From NCBI RefSeq assembly GCF_026155325.1, contig NZ_JAPFPW010000001.1, forward strand, positions 124,001-188,000: 64,000 nt of DNA, read 5' to 3'. Numbering within the stretch: position 1 is the first letter of the stretch; the number at the start of each line of letters is the position of its first letter. Position numbers and translations under genes: made by a program. The notes under the pieces are model-generated. The model was not told where the DNA came from. It did not search any database and saw only the letters and a list, made by a program, of their open reading frames with translations. Origin of the DNA: Desulfobotulus pelophilus (lineage in GTDB: Bacteria > Desulfobacterota > Desulfobacteria > Desulfobacterales > ASO4-4). Positions 8,334 to 16,050 of this stretch are shown in pieces.

Positions 8334-8506
8334 GGCTAGTGGGCTGACTAAATAAAGCATGGCAGGGCTGCAAGGCTGTGAACAGAGGTAAGTTTTCTGT
8401 TACTACCGGTTTGTATCCGTCATAGCGTTCTGATTCTCATGGCCAGGCAGGTTGCAGCACGGCGCCAGGTGGAGGGAGGCAGCCATACGGAAACGATAGC
8501 AAGGGA

Positions 8507-9790
8507 TTACTCGTCAAAGTCGCCTTCAGGTCCCTTGTCTGTGTCCATGAGGGAGGCTTTGTGAATGATTTTTTCTTTTGTCCAGTTTAAAGGGTCCTCT
8601 ATGCGTTCGGCTTTGGGACCGGGATCGAAGCTCTGTTTTTCAAGAATTTCTTCCATGACCAGGTTTGCCGTGTCTTTTGCATTGAAAACATTGACCAAAA
8701 GATCATAGGTGAAGGCTTCAATGCGTGCGACCATGCGGTCCCGGATTTCCTTTGGCTGTCCGAGGATTTTGTTTTCAAAGGGAAGATTGAGTTTTTTAAA
8801 GTTGCTTCCCTTGATATCCCTTTCATCAGCATAGGCTTTCATTTCCGTCCAGAGGCTGTCATCAAGCCCCTCACCGGCAAGTTTTCTGACATCTCCTTTT
8901 TCATCCATCACCGCATTACCAAAGGGATTGACCTCCATACCCCAGCCGATCATCTGCAGGGCTGTGGCTACATTGGCTTTGGTGGTGGCGGTTTCCTTTG
9001 CGATGCGACGGAGTTTTTCCGCATCATTGCCAGAAGTGCCGTGCTGAGCACCGGAAATTTTGTAGGGAGCAAGGGCCTTGTGAATTTTTTCGGTCAGTTC
9101 GATCTGTATGCCGTCTTCACTGGCCTCTATGCCATGGGTGGTGCCGTTATTCAGGGCGATCCAGTTGGGGAAAATACCGTGTGCGTTGAGCCCCTGAATA
9201 AGGAACAGTGCTTCTTCGGGTGTGGAGAGTCCTTGATTCCCCTTGATTTCTCCTACTTCCGTTTCCAGTCCTGCCCAGGAGGGGATGAGGTCGGCAACGG
9301 CAATATTTGTCAGAAGATTGAGATCATCGGGCATGTGAGAGGCATCAATGGCAATGGATGTGATGCCAGCTTCAAACAGGGACGGGATTTCCCTGCGGGC
9401 ACCGGGGAGGTCTTCTTCTTTTTTGATGCCGTAGTGGTCGGCGTGTATGGCCACGGGGATGGTAATGTTCAGCTCGTTGGCAATGGCATCCACCTGCCGG
9501 GCCATGTTCCACAGGCTTACGGGGCAGTAGGCATCTGCTCCTCCTTCGGATCGGGCGATTTCTATAATGATAGCTGCATTGGCCTTCTGGGCTGCCAGCA
9601 GTACACCCCGGATGATGATATGGCTTCTGGCATTGGCAGCGATGGTCATGCACTGGCCTTTTCGAATCATGGCATTGTCAATGTATTTACCACTGACCAG
9701 AAGCGCTTTGGAATTGGGGAAAAGGCGGGTGATATTCGGCGGACGGCCTACTTTGACGGCCTTTTCAAAATCCGCATTGTACAGGGTCAT
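8507..9790 (-). CDS. fba: Class II fructose-bisphosphate aldolase-type enzyme
   Basis: Zinc-dependent class II aldolase of 427 residues, which would cleave or form fructose 1,6-bisphosphate in glycolysis/gluconeogenesis. Motifs include HADHYG (metal-binding His), the acidic DASHM, GLETEVGEI, NNGTTHG and the phosphate-loop region GAQHGTSG. It is longer than the E. coli enzyme (359 aa) and belongs to the approximately 430-residue subgroup seen in Deltaproteobacteria and relatives. The frame is open to 9922, but the ATG at 9790 has AAGGAG at good spacing and begins the conserved part (MTLYNADFEK). A different ketose-bisphosphate substrate cannot be excluded. The upstream neighbour is the split LysO pair. 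Confidence 0.8.
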   Translation of the reverse strand: MTLYNADFEKAVKVGRPPNITRLFPNSKALLVSGKYIDNAMIRKGQCMTIAANARSHIIIRGVLLAAQKANAAIIIEIARSEGGADAYCPVSLWNMARQVDAIANELNITIPVAIHADHYGIKKEEDLPGARREIPSLFEAGITSIAIDASHMPDDLNLLTNIAVADLIPSWAGLETEVGEIKGNQGLSTPEEALFLIQGLNAHGIFPNWIALNNGTTHGIEASEDGIQIELTEKIHKALAPYKISGAQHGTSGNDAEKLRRIAKETATTKANVATALQMIGWGMEVNPFGNAVMDEKGDVRKLAGEGLDDSLWTEMKAYADERDIKGSNFKKLNLPFENKILGQPKEIRDRMVARIEAFTYDLLVNVFNAKDTANLVMEEILEKQSFDPGPKAERIEDPLNWTKEKIIHKASLMDTDKGPEGDFDE

Positions 9791-9918
9791 GGAAATCTCC
9801 TTGGGGTTGGGTTGCTTTCCCATTTTGGCAAAGGGGTTATGGAAAGGCAGGCAGGGTGCCTGCTTTATTATGTAAAAAAGCCAGTCAGGTTTCTTTATAA
9901 GGAAGAATGCTTTGAATA

Positions 9919-10524
9919 TCAAGCACCGCAGGAGAGAATGCTTGTTACCAGCACAGGGGTTAAAAAGGTGAGAATCACTCCTGAAAAAAGAGCAACGAGG
10001 GCATACTCTTTTCCAGTGAAGCGTACAATAACGGGCAGTGTGGTATCCATGGCCGTGGCCCCGCCTGCCGCTATGCCCGAAAACCTGCCGCAGTAGCGCA
10101 CCAGAAGGGGGGTGGCCGTGAGAGCCACAATTTCACGAATGATATTGGAGAGAAGGGCAATGAGACCAAGGGTTTCTCCGGCCATCTGTGAAATGAGAAT
10201 GCTGGACAGAGAGTAATATCCCAGACCGGCCCCTATGGCGGCGCCTTCCTGAAAGGTAAGGGGCAGGAAAAGGGCGGCTACCATTCCCGGAAAAAGAATG
10301 GAGCCAGTGGCGATGGCAAGGGGCAGGAGGAGAAGGGTGGGCCGGATACGGCGTACCATGCTCATGGTTTCCTTTTTGCTGCCAATTCCTGCTCCCACAA
10401 GAAAAAGGAGGAGGTACAATGCCGCAAGGGACAGCTGTTCCGCCGGTATGGTGTGGGAAAATGGTAGAAAAAGGGCTGCGGTTAGCCCAAGGATAAAGGC
10501 GGCAATGATTTTCAGGCTACCCAT
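9919..10524 (-). CDS. LysO-type exporter, C-terminal (core) subunit
   Basis: Hydrophobic 201-residue protein with about six transmembrane helices. It corresponds to the C-terminal DUF340/LysO domain of the E. coli L-lysine exporter LysO (YbjE, about 299 aa). Features include PFSHTIPAEQ, the FLVGAGIGSKKE loop and GLGYYSLSSILISQMAGETLGLIALLSNIIRE, with ATAMDTTLPVI near the end. The start at 10524 is the first residue of the domain; an upstream in-frame extension overlaps the preceding gene and lacks family similarity. It overlaps the N-terminal subunit gene by 8 nt, so translation is coupled. Substrate is inferred from the family. Confidence 0.8.
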   Translation of the reverse strand: MGSLKIIAAFILGLTAALFLPFSHTIPAEQLSLAALYLLLFLVGAGIGSKKETMSMVRRIRPTLLLLPLAIATGSILFPGMVAALFLPLTFQEGAAIGAGLGYYSLSSILISQMAGETLGLIALLSNIIREIVALTATPLLVRYCGRFSGIAAGGATAMDTTLPVIVRFTGKEYALVALFSGVILTFLTPVLVTSILSCGA

Positions 10525-10822
10525 TATCAGCCTTTTGGGTCCGCGGATGGGATCCGGTTCTGAAAAGAAAGTGGTAGAGCGGCCAGACAAGAATGATGCT
10601 GCCCGCTGTGGCCGCAAGGCTGAGAACAAGGGCAAAGAAACCGGTGGTCCCTGCCATGGAAAGAATTTCCGGCTGCAACCCGGTGGAAGCTCCTAGAAAA
10701 AACAGTAGAAGATAAACTGCCCAGGAGGCAGCATGGTCAGACGCTTTCAGCAGGTGGGTTCTGTTCCGGAGAAGAAAACCAGCCACAAGTCCTGTGCTGA
10801 GAAAAAAAAGAACATTTTCCAT
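10517..10822 (-). CDS. LysO-type exporter, N-terminal subunit
   Basis: 101-residue membrane protein with about three helices. It matches the N-terminal segment of LysO (SWAVYLLLFFLGASTGLQPEI), and with the next gene (201 aa) sums to the length of a single-chain LysO. The two ORFs overlap by 8 nt (ATGGGTAG). The overlap and separate starts suggest a two-component arrangement known in some LysO relatives rather than a sequencing error, but a natural or artefactual frameshift is possible. The initiation region at 10822 has AGGAGGCC close by. Confidence 0.7.
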   Translation of the reverse strand: MENVLFFLSTGLVAGFLLRNRTHLLKASDHAASWAVYLLLFFLGASTGLQPEILSMAGTTGFFALVLSLAATAGSIILVWPLYHFLFRTGSHPRTQKADNG

Positions 10823-11240
10823 AAAAAGCGGTAAGGCCTCCTGTCAACGGGTTCGGTGTATGGTACCACATGATGGTGAATGAAAATCTCACTTCTTGTT
10901 CAGGGCCATACACGAGGCATGAATCCATGTCAACGGAGTTGCATTTCTGAGGTCCAGTAAGGGTTTTCTGGCGGCAGAAGGCAAAAATCCATTGAGGGCC
11001 AGGGTCTGCAGAAGGAGTGGCTTGGGTGGAGTGCCATAGCAAGGAAAGAAAAGCTTTATATTGAAGCAGGAGATGGGGCGGATCGGATACAGCATTGTTG
11101 AATTCGTACGGACAGTCATTCCATAAGGATGTCATTTTGGTTATATAGTCAGAATAAGAGTAGGGTGAATTTATCGTATACCATATATCAGAAAACCGGA
11201 GAGAGCAAAAAAACGTCAGGTAGATTAAGGAAGGAGTTGC
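10823..11240. other. Intergenic region between the LysO pair and the TonB2 operon
   Basis: About 420 bp between divergent units. ORFs here on the minus strand (up to 76 codons) have no recognisable features or ribosome sites. The last 80 bp before 11241 are AT-rich and must hold the operon promoter, but I could not assign clear -35/-10 boxes. No Fur-like box is evident. Confidence 0.4.
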
Positions 11241-11993
11241 ATGCAGCTTAGAAAATTGATTGGTGGAATGGTTGTGGGTTTTGGGCTTTGCTGGGGCATA
11301 TCCCTCCGTCCCGGCTGGGCAGGGGATGCCGCCATGGCTCTTCAGGAGGCGCATCAGGCCCAGGCAGCCATGGATATTCTCATGGAGGAGATGGCTGTGG
11401 CTCGGGCGGATTTCAGGCGCTTGCAGATGGAGGCGGAAGTCCTTGTCTATGAAAACCGCATTCTGGACGAACGTCTGGATGTGCAGGAGAAGAAGCGGAA
11501 GCAACGGAAGGCTGTAGGTGGGGATACTCTGCGTTTTACCCGTCATGTGGAATGGGTTATGGGTGAGCTTGCTGAACGGATGGGGTTGCGTATGGATTTT
11601 CTTCCTCCCTTTCGTATGGAAAGTCGCATAGAGCGGCTGGATGCCTTTCGCTCTATGCTGGTAAATGCTGAAAAATCAACGGAAGAACGGTTTTATGCGG
11701 CCCTTGATCTTCTGGAAGCAGAACTGAATGTAGGGATTTTTCCGGATGTGGTTTCCGGATCCATGGAGCAGGAAGGTGAGGTTGTGCGGGGTAGTCTGCT
11801 GCATTTGGGGGCAGCAGGACTTTTCTTCCTCAGCCCGGATGAGAGAAGGGCTGCCAGATGGTGCGCGGATAAAAAGACTTTTCTGATGTTGGACCGGAGC
11901 GAAGCAAGGCTTGTCAGTCAGGCCTTTGCCATGGTGGAACGCCGTATGCCTGCAGAAGTGGTGTTGCTTCCTGTCATGTCCGAGGTGCCCTGA
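11241..11993 (+). CDS. DUF3450 periplasmic protein of TonB2-type operon
   Basis: 250-residue exported protein with a signal peptide (cleavage near PGWAG/DAA, residues 26-29). A coiled coil spans about residues 30-95 (MEEMAVARADFRRLQMEAEVLVYENRILDERLDVQEKKRK). A globular C-terminal domain has VRGSLLHLGAAGLFFLSPDERRAARW. This layout is DUF3450, a family typically encoded first in Vibrio-type TonB2 loci followed by TtpC. It probably acts in the periplasm with the TonB complex. AAGGAGTTGC precedes the ATG. It overlaps the ttpC-like start by 1 nt (TGATG) in a six-gene operon. Confidence 0.85.
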   Translation: MQLRKLIGGMVVGFGLCWGISLRPGWAGDAAMALQEAHQAQAAMDILMEEMAVARADFRRLQMEAEVLVYENRILDERLDVQEKKRKQRKAVGGDTLRFTRHVEWVMGELAERMGLRMDFLPPFRMESRIERLDAFRSMLVNAEKSTEERFYAALDLLEAELNVGIFPDVVSGSMEQEGEVVRGSLLHLGAAGLFFLSPDERRAARWCADKKTFLMLDRSEARLVSQAFAMVERRMPAEVVLLPVMSEVP

Positions 11994-13381
11994 TGTGCTT
12001 CCTGTGGAGATGGGGCCTTTGGCTTATGATCTGTATGATGGCTGGGAACCTGTACGCTTCACCCCAGGATGGGCCGTTGCTGCGCCTTAAAGAGGATGCC
12101 GCCATGCAAAGGGTGTTGCTGGAACAGGAAAAAAAGGCGCTTGGGGAACGGCGAAGTCTCCTTGAGGAGACGGTGTATCGGCTGGAGGTGGAAAACCGGA
12201 AAAAGAAGCAGGCTCTGGATCTTCTTGTGGCGGAGACCCGCAGGGCGGAAGAGGAAAGGGCCGCGCTGCGCAGTACGGAAACCGCGGTGATGGCATCCAT
12301 GGCCGAAGCAAGGGAGCGTTTTGTCACTCTGTTGGGCGCTGGTATTACCTTGCCCCTGAGGCCTCTGGATCCGAAGGGTGAAGACCCGGAGGAAGAGGTT
12401 CGTTTTTTCATTGAATCCCTGTTATTTCACCTTGACGCTGCCGATGGCATTGGGCGTGAGGTTCACTCTTTCACCGCTGGAGATGGCATGACGGAGGAGG
12501 CTTTTGTGACCCGGGTGGGCGCTCTGGCTCTGCTGGGTCATAACGGTGAGGGCCGTTTTTTTTTCCTGACTCCACGGGAAGATCAGAGACAATACATGGA
12601 GGCGCAGCGGGTGCCTGGGTTCCGGGAACGCCGCATCGTCAGGCAGTTTATGGAAGGGCAGGGCTTCCTTTTGCCGGTGGATCTTTCCGGTGGCAGCGTT
12701 TTGTCCGGCTCTTCGGGCCATGTGGCTTTTGCCGACCGACTGCGTGAGGGCGGCCTCCTGATCTGGCCCATTGTCCTGCTGGGAGTAACGGGCGGGCTGC
12801 TTTTTGTGCAGAGGGCCTTTTTTCTTTTCAGGCTTTCTTTCTCCCATGGCCGGACGGAAGATCTGATTGGCCTTGCCCTTGAAGGAGACCGGAATCACCG
12901 GAATGGGAAAAGCCGGAGAAGCCCGGCTTTTGATGTGGTGGCAAAGGCTGTGAAGATGCGCCATGAGCCTCCTGCCGTGAGGGAACAGGCCGTGGAAGGC
13001 GCGGTGGCATCCTGGGCGGATAGCATGGAGAAAGGGCTTGCCAGTCTGGGGGTTATGGCAGCTCTGGCACCCATGCTCGGGCTTCTGGGAACGGTTACGG
13101 GCATGATGGCCTCCTTCAGGGTGATGAGCCGTATGGGAGCGGGAGATATCCGGCTTATGTCCGGAGGAATTTCAGAGGCTCTGGTGACAACCCAGTGGGG
13201 ACTTGCCGTTGCCGTACCTCTGATGCTGGCCCATCATCTCCTTGCCCGCAGGGCGGAAAGACTGGCTCTGGAGGCGGAAGACAGAGGTGCCGAAGCTCTG
13301 GTTCTGCTGGAAAATGACTGTCACAGAGGGGCAGGGAAGCCTGCCCGGACAACCGGAAACGGCAGCGAGGAGTCATGCTGA
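11993..13381 (+). CDS. ttpC: TtpC-like ExbB/TolQ proton channel with periplasmic N-terminal domain
   Basis: 462-residue inner-membrane protein. It starts with a signal sequence (1-22) and a coiled coil (about 30-105), then a domain resembling the upstream DUF3450 protein (ALALLGHNGEGRFFFLTPREDQRQY). A membrane helix at about 250-275 (LLIWPIVLLGVTGGLLFVQRAFF) follows, and then a MotA/TolQ/ExbB core with LGVMAALAPMLGLLGTVTGMMASF and GGISEALVTTQWGLAVAVPLML. In Vibrio, TtpC is an essential extra component of the TonB2 complex. It is followed by a second, short ExbB. The symbol is by analogy of architecture and gene order. Confidence 0.85.
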   Translation: MCFLWRWGLWLMICMMAGNLYASPQDGPLLRLKEDAAMQRVLLEQEKKALGERRSLLEETVYRLEVENRKKKQALDLLVAETRRAEEERAALRSTETAVMASMAEARERFVTLLGAGITLPLRPLDPKGEDPEEEVRFFIESLLFHLDAADGIGREVHSFTAGDGMTEEAFVTRVGALALLGHNGEGRFFFLTPREDQRQYMEAQRVPGFRERRIVRQFMEGQGFLLPVDLSGGSVLSGSSGHVAFADRLREGGLLIWPIVLLGVTGGLLFVQRAFFLFRLSFSHGRTEDLIGLALEGDRNHRNGKSRRSPAFDVVAKAVKMRHEPPAVREQAVEGAVASWADSMEKGLASLGVMAALAPMLGLLGTVTGMMASFRVMSRMGAGDIRLMSGGISEALVTTQWGLAVAVPLMLAHHLLARRAERLALEAEDRGAEALVLLENDCHRGAGKPARTTGNGSEESC

Positions 13382-13800
13382 TGATGCCGGATTGGATAAG
13401 CGCATTCTGGCATGCATGGCTTGAAGGCGGATTCTGGATCTGGCCGCTGGCTCTGATGGCTTCATCCATATGGGCTCTGGGACTGAAAACACTGTGGGAT
13501 ATGAGGTTTTCCCAAAGAGATGATTTCCCGCCGGATTTTCCGGGATATCGTATACGGGCGATCCGTGTACTGTCTGCGGCAGCTCCCCTTCTGGGACTTC
13601 TGGGTACGGTTTCTGCCATGACAGGTATCTTTACGGGGCTGGAGGCGGGAGGTTTTGCAGGGGATCGTGCCATGGCAGGAGGCATTGCCCAGGCCCTTGT
13701 CAGTACCCAGGCCGGATTGTTGACCGCCATACCGGGAGTTTTTCTGGCTCATGTGCTGGAGTTGCGCCAGCGGTCTGAAAAAGGGAGAATGTGGGAATGA
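13381..13800 (+). CDS. exbB: ExbB-family biopolymer transport proton channel
   Basis: Short ExbB/TolQ-family protein of about 139 residues with three membrane helices. The conserved core LSAAAPLLGLLGTVSAMTGIF and GGIAQALVSTQAGLLTAIPGVFLAHVLE is intact. It lacks the long cytoplasmic loop of classical ExbB, as is normal for ExbB2 of TtpC-containing systems. With ExbD it harvests the proton gradient to energise TonB. The ORF opens at 13375, but the ribosome site GAGGAG is only 2 nt from that ATG. The ATG at 13381 is better spaced and gives a 1-nt overlap with ttpC. Confidence 0.85.
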   Translation: MMPDWISAFWHAWLEGGFWIWPLALMASSIWALGLKTLWDMRFSQRDDFPPDFPGYRIRAIRVLSAAAPLLGLLGTVSAMTGIFTGLEAGGFAGDRAMAGGIAQALVSTQAGLLTAIPGVFLAHVLELRQRSEKGRMWE

Positions 13801-14207
13801 AACGGGCATTGCGTCAGCGTCGGAACCGAAATGTACCGGGATTGGACATGGCGCCTCTTCTGGATATGATTTTTATTTTGCTGATTTTTTTTGTGGTACA
13901 TGCCAGCTTTATCCGGGAGACAGCCGTACCCATCGAAAGGCCTTCTGCCCGGAGTGCGGTCAATTCGGATCAGGTCCGGCTGGTGCTCACTGTCGATGCG
14001 GCGGGAACCGTCTATCTGGAGGACAGGGCGGTGGATCCGGGAGTTCTTCGAGGACGGATGCAGGATTTTGCTTCTAAAAATCCGGGAGCCGTTGTGGTGG
14101 TGGCTGCCGACAGGGATGCGGCTTCCGGAGCCCTGATCCGGGTGCTGGATATCTGTCGGCTGGCTGGGGTCCAGCATCTTGCCCTTGCGGCAAGGAGGCC
14201 TCTGTGA
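13797..14207 (+). CDS. exbD: ExbD-family biopolymer transport protein
   Basis: 136-residue ExbD. It has a short cytoplasmic N-terminus rich in Arg, then the signature LDMAPLLDMIFILLIFFVVHASF with the protonatable Asp (LLDMIF) in the single membrane helix, then a periplasmic domain (VRLVLTVDAAGTVYLEDRAV and VVVAADRDAASGALIRVLDICRLAG). The ATG at 13797 forms an ATGA overlap with exbB and is well spaced from GGGAGA. A GTG six bases upstream is a poorer alternative. Confidence 0.9.
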   Translation: MKRALRQRRNRNVPGLDMAPLLDMIFILLIFFVVHASFIRETAVPIERPSARSAVNSDQVRLVLTVDAAGTVYLEDRAVDPGVLRGRMQDFASKNPGAVVVVAADRDAASGALIRVLDICRLAGVQHLALAARRPL

Positions 14208-14896
14208 AACAGGTGGTTGTCTGGCTGGTGTGCTGGTTGCTGGGGCTGGGGCTGGCCCTTGTTGTTTTCGGTGTGTTTCTTCTGTCTGGAGGGCACCGGG
14301 CTTCCGTGCCCGTATGGGAGGGAACTCCCTTTCTTCTTCAGACGGATTTGTCCCCTTTCATGGAGGAGTCCGCTGTCAGGCGCTCGGAATCTCCTCCCGC
14401 CGTGCCGGAGCTGGGTGAAGATCTTCCGGATATTCAGGGTTTTACCCTGCCTCCGGCCTTCGACCCCGCCTTACCTGAAGTTTCCCTGAATTGGATGGAT
14501 ACGGAAAGCAGAGTATTGTTGCCCGATGCAGCAGATCTGCCTGTTTTCCCGGCCGGGAACAGTGCCTCTGGAGAGAAGGGGCTGTCTGGTTCGATTGTGT
14601 ACGGTCCTGGAGAGCTGGATGAGATTCCCTATCCCGTTCACCGGGTGATTCCTCCTTTTCCCCAAGCTGCTAGAAGGCAGGGTATCCGTCAGGGAAGGGT
14701 ACGATTGCTGCTTGAAGTGGACAGCAGTGGCCGGGTACGGGAGATTCAGGTACTGGAGGCGGATCCGCCCGGTTATTTTGAAGGTGTTTCCGTGGATGCG
14801 GTGAAAAGGTGGCGCTTTACACCTGGCAAAGTGGACGGGTTGGATGTGCGTACCCGTTTTGAGCTGCCCATACAGTTTGGAGATGAGAAATCGTGA
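14204..14896 (+). CDS. tonB: TonB-family energy transducer
   Basis: 230-residue TonB-like protein with a single N-terminal membrane anchor (residues 4-29) and a moderately Pro-rich periplasmic spacer lacking long Lys-Pro repeats. Its C-terminal TonB domain (about 135-226) has the usual IPPFPQAARRQGIRQGRVRL, DSSGRVREIQVLEADP and SVDAVKRWRFTP. It would connect the ExbBD/TtpC motor to TonB-dependent outer-membrane receptors. The short spacer is typical of TonB2 proteins. The start is a GTG with AAGGAGG five bases upstream and a GTGA overlap with exbD. Confidence 0.9.
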   Translation: MKQVVVWLVCWLLGLGLALVVFGVFLLSGGHRASVPVWEGTPFLLQTDLSPFMEESAVRRSESPPAVPELGEDLPDIQGFTLPPAFDPALPEVSLNWMDTESRVLLPDAADLPVFPAGNSASGEKGLSGSIVYGPGELDEIPYPVHRVIPPFPQAARRQGIRQGRVRLLLEVDSSGRVREIQVLEADPPGYFEGVSVDAVKRWRFTPGKVDGLDVRTRFELPIQFGDEKS

Positions 14897-16002
14897 AAAA
14901 AGGCCGAAGCTTTCTGACTGCAGTGCTTGCAGTATGGTTCGGTTTGTGGAGTCTGCCTCCCTTGGCTTCTGAATTCCGTGCGGGTGATGTTCTGGAGCAG
15001 GTCAGGCAGCAGCTGGAGTCCGGAGAGAATGAAAAGGCTCTGGAGCGGCTGCTGGTATTGGAAGCGGAACGGAAGGGGCAGTCTTTTTTCTGGCAGCTTC
15101 TCGGGATTGCCCGGCTCCGCATGCAGGACAGGGAAGGGGCTGCAGCAGCCTTTGCCAAAGGGCTGGAAAGGGATGACACGGATGCCCTTCTCTGGCGGAA
15201 CCTGGGCTGGGCTTTTCATGGTATGGAACGCTGGGCAGATGGAAGAGAAGCTTTTGAACGTGCCCTTTCATTTTCGGGTGAAGGGGAAGATGCCTATGGT
15301 ATGGCCCTTTGTCTGTACGGGGAAAAACGATTCCGGGAGGCCATGAACATTCTCATTCCATGGATGGAAGAGGACGGTGACGGAAGCAGAACCCGTCTTT
15401 TTCTCCATGCGGCCCTTGCGGCAGGTATTCCGGAGAAGGAGATTCTGGGAAGGGCCAGGGCGTTTACCCGGAATGGTGGGCATGCTTCAGACTGGCAGTT
15501 TCTTGCTCAGGTGGAGCATCTGGCGGGCAATCCGGGCAGGGCTGCCCTGGCCATGGAGACAGCCTTGGGAATGGGGCCTTCAGAGCCGGATGGCTGGGTG
15601 CAGGTGGCCAGGCTGTATGCAAGGGAGGGGCTTTTTGCTTCCGCGGCCAGAAGTCTTCAGAATGCAGGATCGGGGTGGGAGCAGGAAAGGGTGGGCTATC
15701 TCCTTGCAGCGGGAATTTACGGGGAAGCTCTGGATCTTCTGGAAAAGACCGGTGGCACGGAGGCGGGAATGCTGGAGGTCCGTATCCGTATACAGCAGGG
15801 AGATCCCCGTGCGGCCCTTGCCCGTTTGAACCGCATGGAAGAAAATCCGGAAGTCCATTACGCGAGGGGGCTTTGTTACTGGGAGTTGGGGGAATATGAA
15901 AAAGCCGGACTGTATTTTTCCAGGCTGTTGGAAAATCCCGCATGGAAAGAAGCTGTGCAGGGTCTTTCTGATCGTATGAAGAGACTGGAAAGCAATCCTT
16001 AA
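14893..16002 (+). CDS. TPR protein of the TonB2-type operon
   Basis: 369-residue exported protein with a signal peptide (1-26, ending near PPLAS/EF). Tetratricopeptide-like repeats run through most of the chain, for example FFWQLLGIARLRMQDREGAAAAFAKGLERD, ALLWRNLGWAFHGMERWADGREAFERAL and VHYARGLCYWELGEYEKAGLYFSRLLE. A TPR protein commonly closes TtpC-type TonB2 operons; it probably scaffolds the complex in the periplasm. The start is a GTG overlapping the tonB stop by 4 nt. The specific role is unknown. Confidence 0.85.
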   Translation: MKKGRSFLTAVLAVWFGLWSLPPLASEFRAGDVLEQVRQQLESGENEKALERLLVLEAERKGQSFFWQLLGIARLRMQDREGAAAAFAKGLERDDTDALLWRNLGWAFHGMERWADGREAFERALSFSGEGEDAYGMALCLYGEKRFREAMNILIPWMEEDGDGSRTRLFLHAALAAGIPEKEILGRARAFTRNGGHASDWQFLAQVEHLAGNPGRAALAMETALGMGPSEPDGWVQVARLYAREGLFASAARSLQNAGSGWEQERVGYLLAAGIYGEALDLLEKTGGTEAGMLEVRIRIQQGDPRAALARLNRMEENPEVHYARGLCYWELGEYEKAGLYFSRLLENPAWKEAVQGLSDRMKRLESNP

Positions 16003-16050
16003 AATGGAAGCCTGTGTGCGTGCAGGCAAAAACAATAACAGGGGGGATGT

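Noticed and set aside
10737-11546. 269-codon minus-strand ORF across the start of the TonB2 operon
   Set aside because: It overlaps the signal peptide of the DUF3450 gene and part of the LysO N-terminal gene, with no ribosome site or domain.
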